Part shown: positions 1-8,660 of the stretch, piece after piece
Layout of the letters: every line of letters starts with the position of its first letter
Numbering within the stretch: the first letter of the stretch is position 1
Source: JBAZYV01 sp041658345
GTDB lineage: Bacteria > Patescibacteriota > Gracilibacteria > UBA1369 > 2-02-FULL-48-14
Length of the DNA: 64,000 nucleotides
Direction of reading: 5' to 3'
NCBI GenBank assembly: GCA_041658345.1
Contig: JBBAAK010000002.1
Coordinates: forward strand, 145,422-209,421
Program-made: the position numbers and the translations under genes
Notes under the pieces: generated by a model
Told to the model about the DNA's origin: nothing
Seen by the model: the letters and a program-made list of their open reading frames with translations, nothing else
Databases searched by the model: none

Positions 1-916
1 ACATTGCCGTGGATTTTCCCATCCCAGTTTTTCCAATTATATAAAGATGTCTTTTGCGGTCTCCTTCAGGCAATTTTAGTGGATTTAGAAGTGGGGCTTT
101 AAGATATGTGCTTTTTTCGGTTTCGAGCACGGTACTGCATGATTTTGCATTTGGCGGAGAAAGCAGGCTTGTCAATTCTTCCGCACTTAGTATCATTTGC
201 GATTTTGTTTTTGTGAGCTCAAGTTCTCCCAAATAGGGGAGTGTAAATCCGTCAAAAAACTGGTTAAATTTATGTGAAAGTTCAATTTGAACTTTAAAAA
301 TTGGGCGGGAAAGTTTGTCTAAAATTGCGTGGCGCGGATCTTCACGCTCATGCAGTGATTCCATTTGCCCCTCAATTGGTCTTAACGTTTCTTTGCTCCT
401 TAAACTTATGCGGATTAGTGGCCCTAAAATTGTGCGCAACTTTATAGAAAACCAGCCGTAGGTTTCCCACTGATCAAATTTTCTTTCCGGTTCAAACCAA
501 TATTGTTTCGCTTTTTTTAAAGCCTTTGCACGTACCCTTTCTTTAATTGGTTTAAATCTAAAAATTACGAAGGCATCTTCTATTTGTGCCATTTCTTTTA
601 TTAAAGTATCCAGCGGTGTTAGATGAGTTTTTTGTATGCGGTCTTCAAATTGTCTATAACGTTTTATTGGCAGTAGTACTCCCTTTTTTTGTCTTACAAA
701 ATATTTCGTTTGTGTATGCGTGGGATTTTCTTCTTGTATGAATCGACTGCCAATGAAAAAATCACTTAAATCGTCGCTGGTTAGGATTTTAACCTTCCCG
801 TTTTTGCTATGAAGAATAAATTTTTTACTTATATGCGATTTTTGTATGGTATGAAACCAATGTTCCAGTACATTTGGCAAATATTCTTGGGTTTCACAAA
901 ATCGCAATAAAAACAT
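1..916 (-). CDS. VirD4/TraG-like P-loop ATPase, 3' end cut by window edge
   Basis: The reading frame is open from an ATG at 916 to the left edge (about 305 codons) with no stop, so the C-terminal part is missing. The last visible residues form a Walker A, GKTGMGKST, preceded by DRKRHLYII. In my recollection, DRRRHxYIIGKTGxGKST is typical of the VirD4/TraD-type coupling ATPases common in CPR genomes. The roughly 290 residues before the P-loop are a mixed basic domain without recognisable motifs. Such proteins are membrane-associated ATPases thought to move DNA or protein. The family call rests only on the P-loop context, and a HerA-like or other DUF87 ATPase is the main alternative. Confidence 0.6.
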   Translation of the reverse strand, partial: MFLLRFCETQEYLPNVLEHWFHTIQKSHISKKFILHSKNGKVKILTSDDLSDFFIGSRFIQEENPTHTQTKYFVRQKKGVLLPIKRYRQFEDRIQKTHLTPLDTLIKEMAQIEDAFVIFRFKPIKERVRAKALKKAKQYWFEPERKFDQWETYGWFSIKLRTILGPLIRISLRSKETLRPIEGQMESLHEREDPRHAILDKLSRPIFKVQIELSHKFNQFFDGFTLPYLGELELTKTKSQMILSAEELTSLLSPPNAKSCSTVLETEKSTYLKAPLLNPLKLPEGDRKRHLYIIGKTGMGKSTAM

Positions 917-974
917 GCTACAAGTTTAATTGTATAACTTGTTTTTTACGGTTAGCCGATTGTTTTTTTGAGGT

Positions 975-1670
975 CTATTTTGCTTGTTGTGGCTCCGACA
1001 ACAGTATGAGTCTATAAAAGCGCGAAAGTTCTTTTATCAGGATTTTTTCACGGTCGGTAAGTGCTATTTCAGCTATGCCAATGATGTTTGCATGCAGGTC
1101 GCCGGCTTCCTTTAGCCCTTCTCTTAAAGTGGAAAAATGTAAGTCCAATTCTTTTTGATGCACTAACCCTTTTGGTTCCAAAATGCGATATTTTATAGCT
1201 CTTTCCAAAGATACTATTATGTTTGATTTTTCTTTTGCCAATTCTTGCAAAATGCTTATGTAGATTTCCATGTCGTGCACTTCCAAAAATCCGCCTACGC
1301 GTATCCAATCAAAAACTTGGCTTGGCCAAGCTGTTTTTTTTGGTAGTTCTTTGAGTAATTCGATTGTGAAAATTCCGCCCTCTGTGTTTTCTGTTAATAA
1401 TAAAAAGAAATTTCTATTTTTGAAATCAAAAAGTGCGTGTTTGCCACGCAAAAGATCCTCTGAAATCGTTGGCCCGAATGTTTTTTCTGCTTCTGTTATG
1501 ATTTCTTCCACGGTTAATTTTGGACATGTATTTATTTCCGTCCATTTGTTTCTGCGAAAAATCCTGGCCTTTTTTCCGGCTGGAATTGCAATCAATTCGG
1601 CTTGGTACCTTAGTAAGGTATTAAGCAATTTCTCCAGGATTTGTTGTTTTGAGTTTGTCCGCGAGGTCAT
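975..1670 (-). CDS. PilT/GspE-like protein lacking Walker A (putative pseudo-ATPase)
   Basis: This 231-aa protein follows the PilT plan at low similarity. An N-terminal part resembles the PilT substrate domain, with RIFRRNKW then LTVEEI. The C-terminal stretch IKYRILEPKGLVHQKE matches the PilT segment IEYVHxPKxxLVxQRE, and the following LREGLKEA and NIIGIAEI match LRxALRExPDxIxxGE. The P-loop position reads GGFLEVHDMEIYIS, so the GxxGxGKS motif is gone, and the protein ends where PilT would continue. Its ATG lies 50 nt inside dus. An in-frame TTG at 1628 would cut the overlap to 8 nt. It may be a regulatory or decaying paralogue. The assignment was made by eye. Confidence 0.5.
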   Translation of the reverse strand: MTSRTNSKQQILEKLLNTLLRYQAELIAIPAGKKARIFRRNKWTEINTCPKLTVEEIITEAEKTFGPTISEDLLRGKHALFDFKNRNFFLLLTENTEGGIFTIELLKELPKKTAWPSQVFDWIRVGGFLEVHDMEIYISILQELAKEKSNIIVSLERAIKYRILEPKGLVHQKELDLHFSTLREGLKEAGDLHANIIGIAEIALTDREKILIKELSRFYRLILLSEPQQAK

Positions 1671-2616
1671 AAAGAATTTTTTTAGCTTCTTCCAAAGTGG
1701 ATATATTTACAACGGAGGCGCGATATTGGCTCGCTCCTTCAAAGCCTCTTAAAAGACTTACAAAATGTTTGCGCATCTCTTTTATCCCACGCTCTTCGCC
1801 TTTGTATTTTACGCAAAGTTCTGCATGCAAAATGTAGTATTTGAGTTTTTCTTCAAAAGTTTTTGGTGAGACATACGATTCATTAAAAAATGCGCTCGCG
1901 ATTTCCGCCATTAGCCACATATTTGTTTGAGTTGCGCGTCCAACCATTACTCCGTCTAAATTGTTGATTTTATTTATAGCATCTTCTTTTGTGCGTATGT
2001 CGCCATTGCCTATCACCGGTATTTTTATGTGCCTTTTAACCTCATAGATTGGCTCCCAGTCGGAGATTCCCGTGTACATTTGTTTGGCCGTTCTACCATG
2101 CAATGTGATTAGTTTTGCGCCGGCACTTTCCATTGATTTGCAGAGTTCTATTAAAGCTTTCAAATCTACCTCTTTTACGCCTATTCTTGTTTTTACGGAT
2201 ACTGGTAGGGAGGTGGCCTTAGCAGTTTTTTCTATTATTTCGAGAGCCAGGCGAGGATTTTTAAGCAGTGCGCTTCCGTGGTCGCTTGAGACAACTTTTT
2301 TTGCAGGACAACCCATGTTTATGTCTATCGCATCAAAGCCAAGCTCTTCAATTTTTTTTGCTGCTATTGCAAAATTTTCCGGTTTTTTGCCAAAGATTTG
2401 TGCTATTAAAGGGCGTTCTTCATCCGGATTGAAATCCAGTTGTTTTAATGTGTTTTTGCTCTCATAAACTAAGCCATCCGCACTTGTGAATTCGGTAAAA
2501 CAAATCGTGCGTGGTTCAATAATCTTTATGAGTTGGCGGTAGGCCGTGTCTGTGTAACCGGACATTGGCGCCAAGGCCAAAATTGGACGCGTAGTATTTT
2601 CCCAAGAGAATGCCAT
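1621..2616 (-). CDS. dus: tRNA-dihydrouridine synthase
   Basis: A 331-aa FMN-dependent enzyme that reduces uridines in the tRNA D-loop. The TIM-barrel signature is clear. LALAPMSGYTD lies at the N-terminus, and NMGCPAKKV carries the catalytic Cys103. The phosphate-binding strands are VSVKTRIG, ITLHGRT and VIGNGDI, and MVGRAT completes the FMN site. Length fits the DusB/DusA class (about 320-340 aa), but I cannot choose the subfamily by eye. The stop overlaps the start of the downstream PilT-like gene, and the upstream gene ends 2 nt before this ATG, so the three are probably co-transcribed. Confidence 0.93.
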   Translation of the reverse strand: MAFSWENTTRPILALAPMSGYTDTAYRQLIKIIEPRTICFTEFTSADGLVYESKNTLKQLDFNPDEERPLIAQIFGKKPENFAIAAKKIEELGFDAIDINMGCPAKKVVSSDHGSALLKNPRLALEIIEKTAKATSLPVSVKTRIGVKEVDLKALIELCKSMESAGAKLITLHGRTAKQMYTGISDWEPIYEVKRHIKIPVIGNGDIRTKEDAINKINNLDGVMVGRATQTNMWLMAEIASAFFNESYVSPKTFEEKLKYYILHAELCVKYKGEERGIKEMRKHFVSLLRGFEGASQYRASVVNISTLEEAKKILYDLADKLKTTNPGEIA

Positions 2617-2618
2617 AA

Positions 2619-3470
2619 TTATTTTTCTTTGCTACCCACAAAAGTGACATTGTTCCCTTCAACATCCCTGTAAGAGGCATAGTTTTTTATACTTTCTCCA
2701 ACTGTCCACGGGTATCCAAAGCCCTTACTGTCTTCAAATAGGGCGGACAGAATATACACAGAATTGTCTCCGGCGATTCCATCATAAACTGCGTATACAT
2801 AGCCAAATTCTTTGCCAGCCTTGTCGATTTCTCCGCTTCGCGGATCAGATGGAACTTTTGTAAAAAGACCACTTTCCATAAGTGCGGTTTCCATCTCATC
2901 CGCTTTTGGATATGCTCCGAGTTGATTTTCGTATTTCTTTAAAAAATCGCCCATTTTGCTTAGGTCGGAAACTCTTGTTTCGTTCTCTTCCAAATAAGTT
3001 CTATCTTCGGTTGGCAGAGTGGTGATTGAATTTTCTATTAATTCCGTGCGGTCTTTTATAGACATAAACCAAATTGTGCTTCCACCTAAAACCACAACAG
3101 CTATTGCCGGCAAAAGCATGGCTAGAAATAGTTTTCTTTTTTCAATATGCATTGGCTCCTTTTGTTCGAATGGATTTGCCACCGAAGGGCTTTTTTCTAC
3201 CTGTAAACTTGCGAGAGGATCTATGTCCGGTTCATGGCTTGGCGTTGCTGGGACTACTTGTGATTCATCTTCGGCAATGTCCTCCGGTTCGTTTTGCATT
3301 TCATGGCGTTTTTCTTCTGCAAGACGCATCAGTGCCAAAGCGCGTTGATTCCCAGGTTCGATTTCCAAAATTTCTCCGCAACCTTGAATTGCATTGTCAT
3401 ACTCTTTTGCGTTTAGCCAAGACTGTATGCTGTTTAAGGCTTCGGATATGCTGATTGGTGAGTTGTCCAT
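2619..3470 (-). CDS. Membrane protein with N-terminal TPR-like helices and pseudopilin-like C-terminus
   Basis: A 283-aa protein. Residues 5-60 look like one or two TPR helices (AKEYDNAIQGCGEILEIEPG). An acidic linker follows, then one membrane span near residues 115-135 (LFLAMLLPAIAVVVLGGS). The C-terminal part (LGAYPKADEM, VPSDPRSG, FGYVYAVYDG) resembles the soluble domain of T2SS/T4P major pseudopilins, where 'YP', 'P-DP' and 'YxY' landmarks are usual, but without a prepilin leader. The topology implies a cytoplasmic TPR and an extracytoplasmic domain. A similar layout occurs in unnamed CPR proteins. Function is unknown. It is adjacent to dus. Confidence 0.7.
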   Translation of the reverse strand: MDNSPISISEALNSIQSWLNAKEYDNAIQGCGEILEIEPGNQRALALMRLAEEKRHEMQNEPEDIAEDESQVVPATPSHEPDIDPLASLQVEKSPSVANPFEQKEPMHIEKRKLFLAMLLPAIAVVVLGGSTIWFMSIKDRTELIENSITTLPTEDRTYLEENETRVSDLSKMGDFLKKYENQLGAYPKADEMETALMESGLFTKVPSDPRSGEIDKAGKEFGYVYAVYDGIAGDNSVYILSALFEDSKGFGYPWTVGESIKNYASYRDVEGNNVTFVGSKEK

Positions 3471-3511
3471 GGCTTCAGCCTAACGGATTTTGTAGTTTGG
3501 GTCAATAAAGT

Positions 3512-4075
3512 TCAGAAAGCCTCTTCTTCGTTAAACCTACTACTTTGTACCTGTGGGATTACGGCCTCAATTGTACCCCAGGCGGATTCACGGTCTTTTG
3601 GGGTGATTAGGGTCACTTCATCTCCGGCATCGCCTTTGTAATAGGTTACGGAAGCAAGTAAAACACGGTAGTTTTTTCCATTTGCCACAACTTTGAATTG
3701 GCCGTCTTCTTTGAGCAAAGTTCCTCGCACAAATTCACGATCAACAGGTGAGATTTGTTTGTATAAAAAGGTTCCGTTTGGCAAAATTGTGAGTTTTAAT
3801 CTATCGCCTTCAACCAGTTTTGATTTGCTGGCGTAGTTTGCTGGTACGGGGTAGACTTTTTCATTTGGTCCTATCATATTTTGTCCATCAAAAACTCCTT
3901 CTATAACCTGGTTTTCTCCGGATTCGTAAGCTTTCCCATCCTCTGATTTTAGGTGCGACTCGGCCCTTTGATGTCCGGGAGCCAATTCTTCTAAAAGGCT
4001 TCTTGCAGATCTCAAAGAAGCTTCGGCGGTTTCTATAAGGCGAAGTACTTTACCAATATCTTGGTTTTGATCCAT
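3512..4075 (-). CDS. Conserved-looking hypothetical protein
   Basis: A 187-aa soluble protein that I do not recognise. Residues 1-36 form a probable helix (DIGKVLRLIETAEASLRSAR). A polar linker follows, then a beta-rich region from about residue 58 to 170 with repeated short strands and loops (KVYPVPANYASKSKLVEG, DRLKLTILPNG, YRVLLASVTYYKGD). There is no signal peptide and no transmembrane segment. The beta part could be an OB- or barrel-like nucleic-acid-binding fold, but that is a guess. It sits between the TPR/pseudopilin-like gene and the FtsQ-like gene on the same strand. Confidence 0.65.
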   Translation of the reverse strand: MDQNQDIGKVLRLIETAEASLRSARSLLEELAPGHQRAESHLKSEDGKAYESGENQVIEGVFDGQNMIGPNEKVYPVPANYASKSKLVEGDRLKLTILPNGTFLYKQISPVDREFVRGTLLKEDGQFKVVANGKNYRVLLASVTYYKGDAGDEVTLITPKDRESAWGTIEAVIPQVQSSRFNEEEAF

Positions 4076-4116
4076 GGTGTTTTTGTTAGTATTTAGGTTT
4101 TTCGCTTGCGCGACCG

Positions 4117-5031
4117 TTATTCTCTCAACATGTATATTACTTTTTCTCCGTTTTGTCCAGAAATTCGGAGGTCCACATATTCCAAGTTGGCCTCGTAAAT
4201 ATTGATTACGGAAAGCGATTTTTTGAGTTTTATGAGTTGGGTATCAATGTCTCCCGTTAGGTCCAGCCAGATATAAAAATAACGCTCTGTGTAGAGGTGG
4301 ATTTCTCGTGCTTGCTTTCGGTAGTGGATTTCTAGAATTTGCATGTCGAATTTATCTTCAAAATTCTTTGCGGTTGCAAGTAGGGTTTCCAGTGTGTCTT
4401 TTGCTATTAATTCTTCGTTTATGGTTGGTCCATTTTGTAAATCGATTGAACTGCCATTCACGTCCATTATTATGAGTGGTAGCGATTCTATTGCTTCAGT
4501 TCCAACAATGTAACCTTTTTCATTGATTACAAAGTATTTGTTTGAACCATCCTCCAAGTCGATTCTTATGTTTGCGATTTTTGTGTAGGTTTCTAAAGTG
4601 ATTTTTAAGGTGTGGAGAGGTATTTTGTTTACCGAAATTGTTTTTAAGTATGGATATTCTTTGATTAGCGATTCTTCCAGAATTGAACTTTTTACCAAAA
4701 ATAAATTTTCGCCCAGATATTCTTGTAGTTTTGTATTTAAAGCAGTTTGCTCTTCGAGCGTGTCTTCGCCTCCTTCTACGTCGACTTTTTGTATTTCAAA
4801 AGTATTTGTTAGAAACAGGATATAAATTCCGCCTAAAATCAGTGCAAGTATTAGGATTAGTTTTAGAATGCGCAGTGCTTTTGCAAAAAGCCCAGTTCGT
4901 TCTTTTGATCTGGCTTGTTTCGTGGGTTTTGGATTGAATGGTTTCCTTGTTCGCGAACTTACCATCCTATAAGATGAAAAGTTGCTGTTGCCTGTACGGC
5001 GCTTTCTCCTAAAAAGCGACAAAAATCCCAT
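4117..5031 (-). CDS. FtsQ/DivIB-like POTRA membrane protein
   Basis: A 304-aa protein with a basic cytoplasmic N-terminus (about 50 aa), a single membrane span at residues 51-73 (LKLILILALILGGIYILFL), then a POTRA-like segment (FEIQKVDVEGG, LGENLFLVKSS, LIKEYPYLKTISVNKIPLHT). This is the usual FtsQ order: 'I..V.V.G', a helix, 'NLF', then a 'YP-I....V.R.-P-TL.I' strand. FtsQ/DivIB acts in the divisome. The C-terminal part (residues 150-304) is poorly conserved in this family. No other division gene is adjacent, so the call rests on domain order alone. Confidence 0.7.
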   Translation of the reverse strand: MGFLSLFRRKRRTGNSNFSSYRMVSSRTRKPFNPKPTKQARSKERTGLFAKALRILKLILILALILGGIYILFLTNTFEIQKVDVEGGEDTLEEQTALNTKLQEYLGENLFLVKSSILEESLIKEYPYLKTISVNKIPLHTLKITLETYTKIANIRIDLEDGSNKYFVINEKGYIVGTEAIESLPLIIMDVNGSSIDLQNGPTINEELIAKDTLETLLATAKNFEDKFDMQILEIHYRKQAREIHLYTERYFYIWLDLTGDIDTQLIKLKKSLSVINIYEANLEYVDLRISGQNGEKVIYMLRE

Positions 5032-5048
5032 GGCGTGTGTTTTGGGGA

Positions 5049-5201
5049 TTAATTACCTTTTGCTAGAGCTTCTTTAAGTGCAGTTTGACGAGCTACGCTG
5101 GTTATGCGTGCTTTTGTTTTGTTTCGGCGTTTCCAATCTTTAGATTTTGGTCTAAATCCATTGGAGTCTACCATGCCGTGGGTTTTGCTGTTGTTGTTCA
5201 T
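5049..5201 (-). CDS. Small basic protein, 50 aa
   Basis: An open frame of 50 codons starting ATG at 5201 and ending TAA at 5049, between nrdJ and the FtsQ-like gene on the same strand. The protein is very basic (motif KDWKRRNKTKARI) and probably helical in its second half (ARQTALKEALAKGN). It recalls the short basic proteins that follow stress or RNA-related genes in this window (see 31942 and 41913). The function is unknown. Nucleic-acid binding is plausible from charge only. Confidence 0.55.
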   Translation of the reverse strand: MNNNSKTHGMVDSNGFRPKSKDWKRRNKTKARITSVARQTALKEALAKGN

Positions 5202-5251
5202 AGTTCAAAGAAAGTAAGGGGATTGTAGAGCGAAATAGGGCTTGCGTCAAT

Positions 5252-5285
5252 AAAAAGAGAGCCCGTCGTGGAGCGGGGCCCTCTT
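5252..5285 (-). terminator. Intrinsic terminator of nrdJ
   Basis: On the minus strand, AGAGGGCCC pairs with GGGCTCTCT (9 bp with one G-U) around a short loop and is followed by TTTTTAT. It lies about 40 nt after the nrdJ stop codon. Confidence 0.8.
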
Positions 5286-5323
5286 TGAATGGATTAAGTT
5301 GTTTTCTACGCTTCGTTACGACA

Positions 5324-8300
5324 TCAGCTACACCCCATGCTGTTTCCGCAGTTTAGACATTTATAGCAAGTTGCGTTGCGTACTGTCACATGGCCACAAG
5401 TGTTGCAAAGTGGAGCATCTCCCATCATTCCTGTGAGCTGTTTGTCTAGGCTGGAATTTTTACTGGCAGTTTGTTCATTTACGGTTTCTACTTCGTTTGT
5501 GACCTCTGCTTCTTTTAAGATCGCCTCAGTAATTTTTCCTTTTGCTGTATTTTCTTCGAGTTGAGTTGAAACAGGTTCCACGTGTACGAAATCCGTTCTA
5601 CCAAGGTATTCCATGCCAAGTACTCTAAATATAAAATCTACAATTGAGGTGCAAGTGCGAATATTCGGATGAGTGGTAAATCCACTTGGTTCAAAACGTG
5701 TGAATGTAAAGCTATCCACATATTTTTCCAGTGGCACTCCGTATTGCAATCCCACTGAAACGGCTACTGCAAAACAGTTTAAAAGACTTCTGTAAGATGC
5801 ACCTTCTTTAAAGGTATCTATGAAGATTTCTCCCAATTTTCCATCATCATATTCACCGGTTCTTATGTACATTTTTTGCCCCGCTACGCCGGCTTCAATG
5901 GTTATTCCGCGTCGTTTTAGTGGTAATTCAAGTTTTGATCCACGCATTAGTCCGGTTTGTGTTGGTACAATTGGAGCTTCTTCTTTGGCGTCACTTTTGT
6001 TGGAAAGCGGTTGAGAATGTTTACATCCGTCACGGTATAGGGCTATGGCCTTAATCCCATGCCTCCAAGATTCAAGATAGGTATTTTTGATGTCTTCCAC
6101 GGTTGCTTCATTTGGGAGATTTACAGTTTTTGAGATTGCTCCGGAAAGGAATGGTTGTACTGCAGCCATCATTTTTATGTGGCCTATTGGTGCAATAAAA
6201 CGTTTGCCCGTTCCGCATCTGTTTGCGCAATCAAAAATTGGGAGGTGTTCTTCTTTTAAATGAGGGGCTCCTTCCAGGGTTTGTGAACCTTCCACGTGCA
6301 GTTTTGCTAAATTGATTTGTTCACGAGTTAGCCCTTTTGCTTCTAAATTTTTTGGGTTTATATGCACGGTCCATTCATCCAGATTCTTGGACGCCTCTAC
6401 ATGCTTTTTGGCTTCTGCGATTTCCGCGTCAGTGAAGCCAAGTTTCTTGAGTGCGCTTGGGTTTATAAATGGAGCATTCTCGATTGTGGTATGGCCAAGT
6501 ACATAGTCGATTATTTCGGTAATTTGGTCTTCTGTGTATCCTAAATTTCTAAGGGTGGTGGGGATGGATTTGTTGATAATCTTAAAATATCCTCCGCCAG
6601 CAAGTTTTTTCCATTTTACAAGTGAGAATTCAGGCTCGACTCCGGTTGTGTCGCAATCCATAAGCAGTCCGATTGTTCCCGTTGGTGCGAGTACAGATAC
6701 TTGTGAGTTTCTGTAGCCATATTTTTCTCCAAGCGAGAGTGCATTGTCTGCGTCCTCACAGGCTGCTTTATATAGTTCTTGCGGGCAAAGTGTGGCGTCT
6801 ATTTTGTATGTTGCGTCTTTGTGTTTGCGGATTACTTGCAACATCGGCTCTTTGTTTTTTTCGTATTCTTTGAAGGTGCCCATTGTTTTTGCTATTTCTG
6901 CAGAAACGCTGTAGGCATGCATGTGCATAATAGCCGTGAGTGCACCTGCAATAGTGCGACCTTTGTCGCTGTCGTAAGGCACTCCGAGAGTCATAAGCAC
7001 GGTGCCAAGATTTGCGTAACCGATTCCAAGTGGACGGAATCGATGGCTGTTTAAAGCTATGTTTTCCGTTGGATATGAAGACAAATCAACAATAATTTCT
7101 TGTGCGAGTAGGAATATTTTAGTTGCGTGCCTGTAGCCTTCCACGTCAAAAGTTCCATCTTCGTTCAAAAATTTCATCAAGTTAAGTGAAGCTAAGTTGC
7201 AGGCTGAATCGTCTACAAACATGTACTCGGAACATGGATTTGAACTGTTTATTCGTCCGCTATTTGGGCAAGTGTGCCAAGTGTTAATAGTTGTATCAAA
7301 TTGCAGGCCCGGGTCTGCACAGCTCCAAGCCGCTTTACAGATTTCATCAAAAAGTTCGTTTGCATCGAATTCTTCAAATTTTTCTTTTGTGGTGCGCATG
7401 CGCGTCCAGAACTTGTCTTTGTTCTCTACTGCTTGCATAAATTCGTCCATTATACGCACTGAATTGTTGGAATTTTGCCCGGAAACCGTTTTATACGCTT
7501 CTCCTCTCCAATCACCATCATAGCCCGCATCGATTAAAGCTTTTGCTTTTTTTTCTGATTCAACCTTCCAGTTAATAAATTCTCTAATTTCCGGATGGTC
7601 TATATCAAGTACAACCATTTTTGCCGCACGCCTGGTTGTTCCACCGGATTTAATAGCCCCGGCGCCACGATCGAGTACTTCCAAAAAAGACATAAGGCCA
7701 GAAGAAATTCCTCCACCAGACAGAGTTTCGTGTTTGGATCTTATTTGTGAGAAGTTTGAACCTGTTCCTGAACCATATTTAAATAGTTTTGCCTCATTTT
7801 TTGCCAAATCAAAAATTCCCATAAGTGAGTCTTCTACCTTTTGGATAAAACAGGCGCTACATTGAGGACGGGCATAGGCATTTTCTATTTCTGTAATTTG
7901 TCCTTTTTCAAAGTCCCAAGCGTATGAGCCTTTGTCCCCAATTATTCCGTATTCGTGGTAAAGTCCGCAGTTAAACCAAACCGGGGAATTGAATGCTCCG
8001 CGCTGAGTTAACATAAGATAGGAAAGTTCTTGCTCAAAATTTTCCGCATCAATTGGGCTGGCAAAATAGCCATGTTCTTCTCCAAAAACGCGCACTGTGT
8101 GAGAAATTCTGTGGATTGATTGTTTTGCGCTGTTTTCATGCTCGATTCCAGGCACTCCTTTTTTTCTAAAATATTTTTGGGCAATTATATCTGTTGCGAG
8201 TTGAGACCAGCTTTTTGGCACTTCCACATTAGTCATTTCAAAAACGATTTTTCCGTTTGGTTCTGTGATACGTGATTCTCTTAATTCGTAGTCAACCATA

Positions 8301-8449
8301 TTAAAGGCATCTATTCCTTCCACTGTAAATTTGCGCTTTACGGTTAGCCCGGATTTTTTGGTTTGAATGCTCTCGCGGGGCCTGGCTATTTTTTTATCGC
8401 TTTGCTTGGTTTGTGTGACTAGATCGGGAAGGTTGATAGCTTGTGCCAT
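5324..8449 (-). CDS. nrdJ: Adenosylcobalamin-dependent (class II) ribonucleoside-diphosphate reductase
   Basis: This 1041-aa enzyme makes deoxyribonucleotides using B12 as radical source and needs no oxygen. Landmarks include GAFNSPVWFNCG, ACFIQKVEDS, FKYGSGTGSNFSQIRS and GGTTRRAAKMVVLDIDHPEI. The active-site NPCSE loop contains the thiyl-radical Cys, and SVLAPTGTIGLLMDCDTTG also fits. A TSCPD-type domain follows (GITIEAGVAGQKMYIRTG), and the protein ends in a Cys-rich ribbon (CNTCG, CYKCLNCGNSMGCS) likely to relay thiols or bind zinc. No ATP cone is obvious at the N-terminus. The terminator is at 5252-5285. The promoter carries NrdR-like boxes. Confidence 0.96.
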   Translation of the reverse strand: MAQAINLPDLVTQTKQSDKKIARPRESIQTKKSGLTVKRKFTVEGIDAFNMVDYELRESRITEPNGKIVFEMTNVEVPKSWSQLATDIIAQKYFRKKGVPGIEHENSAKQSIHRISHTVRVFGEEHGYFASPIDAENFEQELSYLMLTQRGAFNSPVWFNCGLYHEYGIIGDKGSYAWDFEKGQITEIENAYARPQCSACFIQKVEDSLMGIFDLAKNEAKLFKYGSGTGSNFSQIRSKHETLSGGGISSGLMSFLEVLDRGAGAIKSGGTTRRAAKMVVLDIDHPEIREFINWKVESEKKAKALIDAGYDGDWRGEAYKTVSGQNSNNSVRIMDEFMQAVENKDKFWTRMRTTKEKFEEFDANELFDEICKAAWSCADPGLQFDTTINTWHTCPNSGRINSSNPCSEYMFVDDSACNLASLNLMKFLNEDGTFDVEGYRHATKIFLLAQEIIVDLSSYPTENIALNSHRFRPLGIGYANLGTVLMTLGVPYDSDKGRTIAGALTAIMHMHAYSVSAEIAKTMGTFKEYEKNKEPMLQVIRKHKDATYKIDATLCPQELYKAACEDADNALSLGEKYGYRNSQVSVLAPTGTIGLLMDCDTTGVEPEFSLVKWKKLAGGGYFKIINKSIPTTLRNLGYTEDQITEIIDYVLGHTTIENAPFINPSALKKLGFTDAEIAEAKKHVEASKNLDEWTVHINPKNLEAKGLTREQINLAKLHVEGSQTLEGAPHLKEEHLPIFDCANRCGTGKRFIAPIGHIKMMAAVQPFLSGAISKTVNLPNEATVEDIKNTYLESWRHGIKAIALYRDGCKHSQPLSNKSDAKEEAPIVPTQTGLMRGSKLELPLKRRGITIEAGVAGQKMYIRTGEYDDGKLGEIFIDTFKEGASYRSLLNCFAVAVSVGLQYGVPLEKYVDSFTFTRFEPSGFTTHPNIRTCTSIVDFIFRVLGMEYLGRTDFVHVEPVSTQLEENTAKGKITEAILKEAEVTNEVETVNEQTASKNSSLDKQLTGMMGDAPLCNTCGHVTVRNATCYKCLNCGNSMGCS

Positions 8450-8452
8450 ACG

Positions 8453-8497
8453 CTAGATTAGCTTTAGTAAAAGAAATAGAATTATGGCTTGCGCCAT
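8453..8497 (-). other. Leader ORF/hairpin that duplicates the nrdJ start
   Basis: A 14-codon frame, MAQAIILFLLLKLI, ends 3 nt before the nrdJ ATG. Its first five residues equal those of NrdJ (MAQAI), and the two DNA starts differ at only two wobble positions (ATGGCGCAAGCCAT against ATGGCACAAGCTAT). Both can fold as AUGGC/GCYAU hairpins with 4-nt loops that hold the start codon. It is either a duplicated start or a leader peptide. Translation is unproven. Confidence 0.4.
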
Positions 8498-8542
8498 GTT
8501 AATCGATTGACCTGGATTAGTAGGGGGTATCTTTTCAGCAGG

Positions 8543-8607
8543 ACACAAGATGTTGTGCTCATGCCTTCTGTGGAACACAAGATATCGGAAAACGCCTAAA
8601 CGGTCAA
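8543..8607 (-). promoter_or_regulatory. nrdJ promoter with two NrdR-like boxes
   Basis: On the minus strand, TTGACC (8607-8602), a 17-bp spacer and TATCTT (8584-8579) form a sigma70-type promoter. Box A, read on the plus strand as ACACAAGATATCGGAA (8575-8590), covers the -10. Box B, ACACAAGATGTTGTGC (8543-8558), is a near palindrome. The gap is 16 bp, so the boxes are 32 bp apart centre to centre. Tandem 16-bp boxes with about 15-16 bp between them are the known arrangement for the NrdR repressor. Box A has a degenerate right half. No B12 riboswitch was recognised. Confidence 0.65.
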
Positions 8608-8660
8608 AGTGATTTGGTCAACAATCGTTTGACGGCGAGGTACTAGATTTCAGTTTGATA

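Noticed and set aside
8450..8660. Cobalamin riboswitch upstream of nrdJ
   Set aside because: I found no recognisable B12 box or switch fold; the leader is explained by a promoter and NrdR-like boxes.
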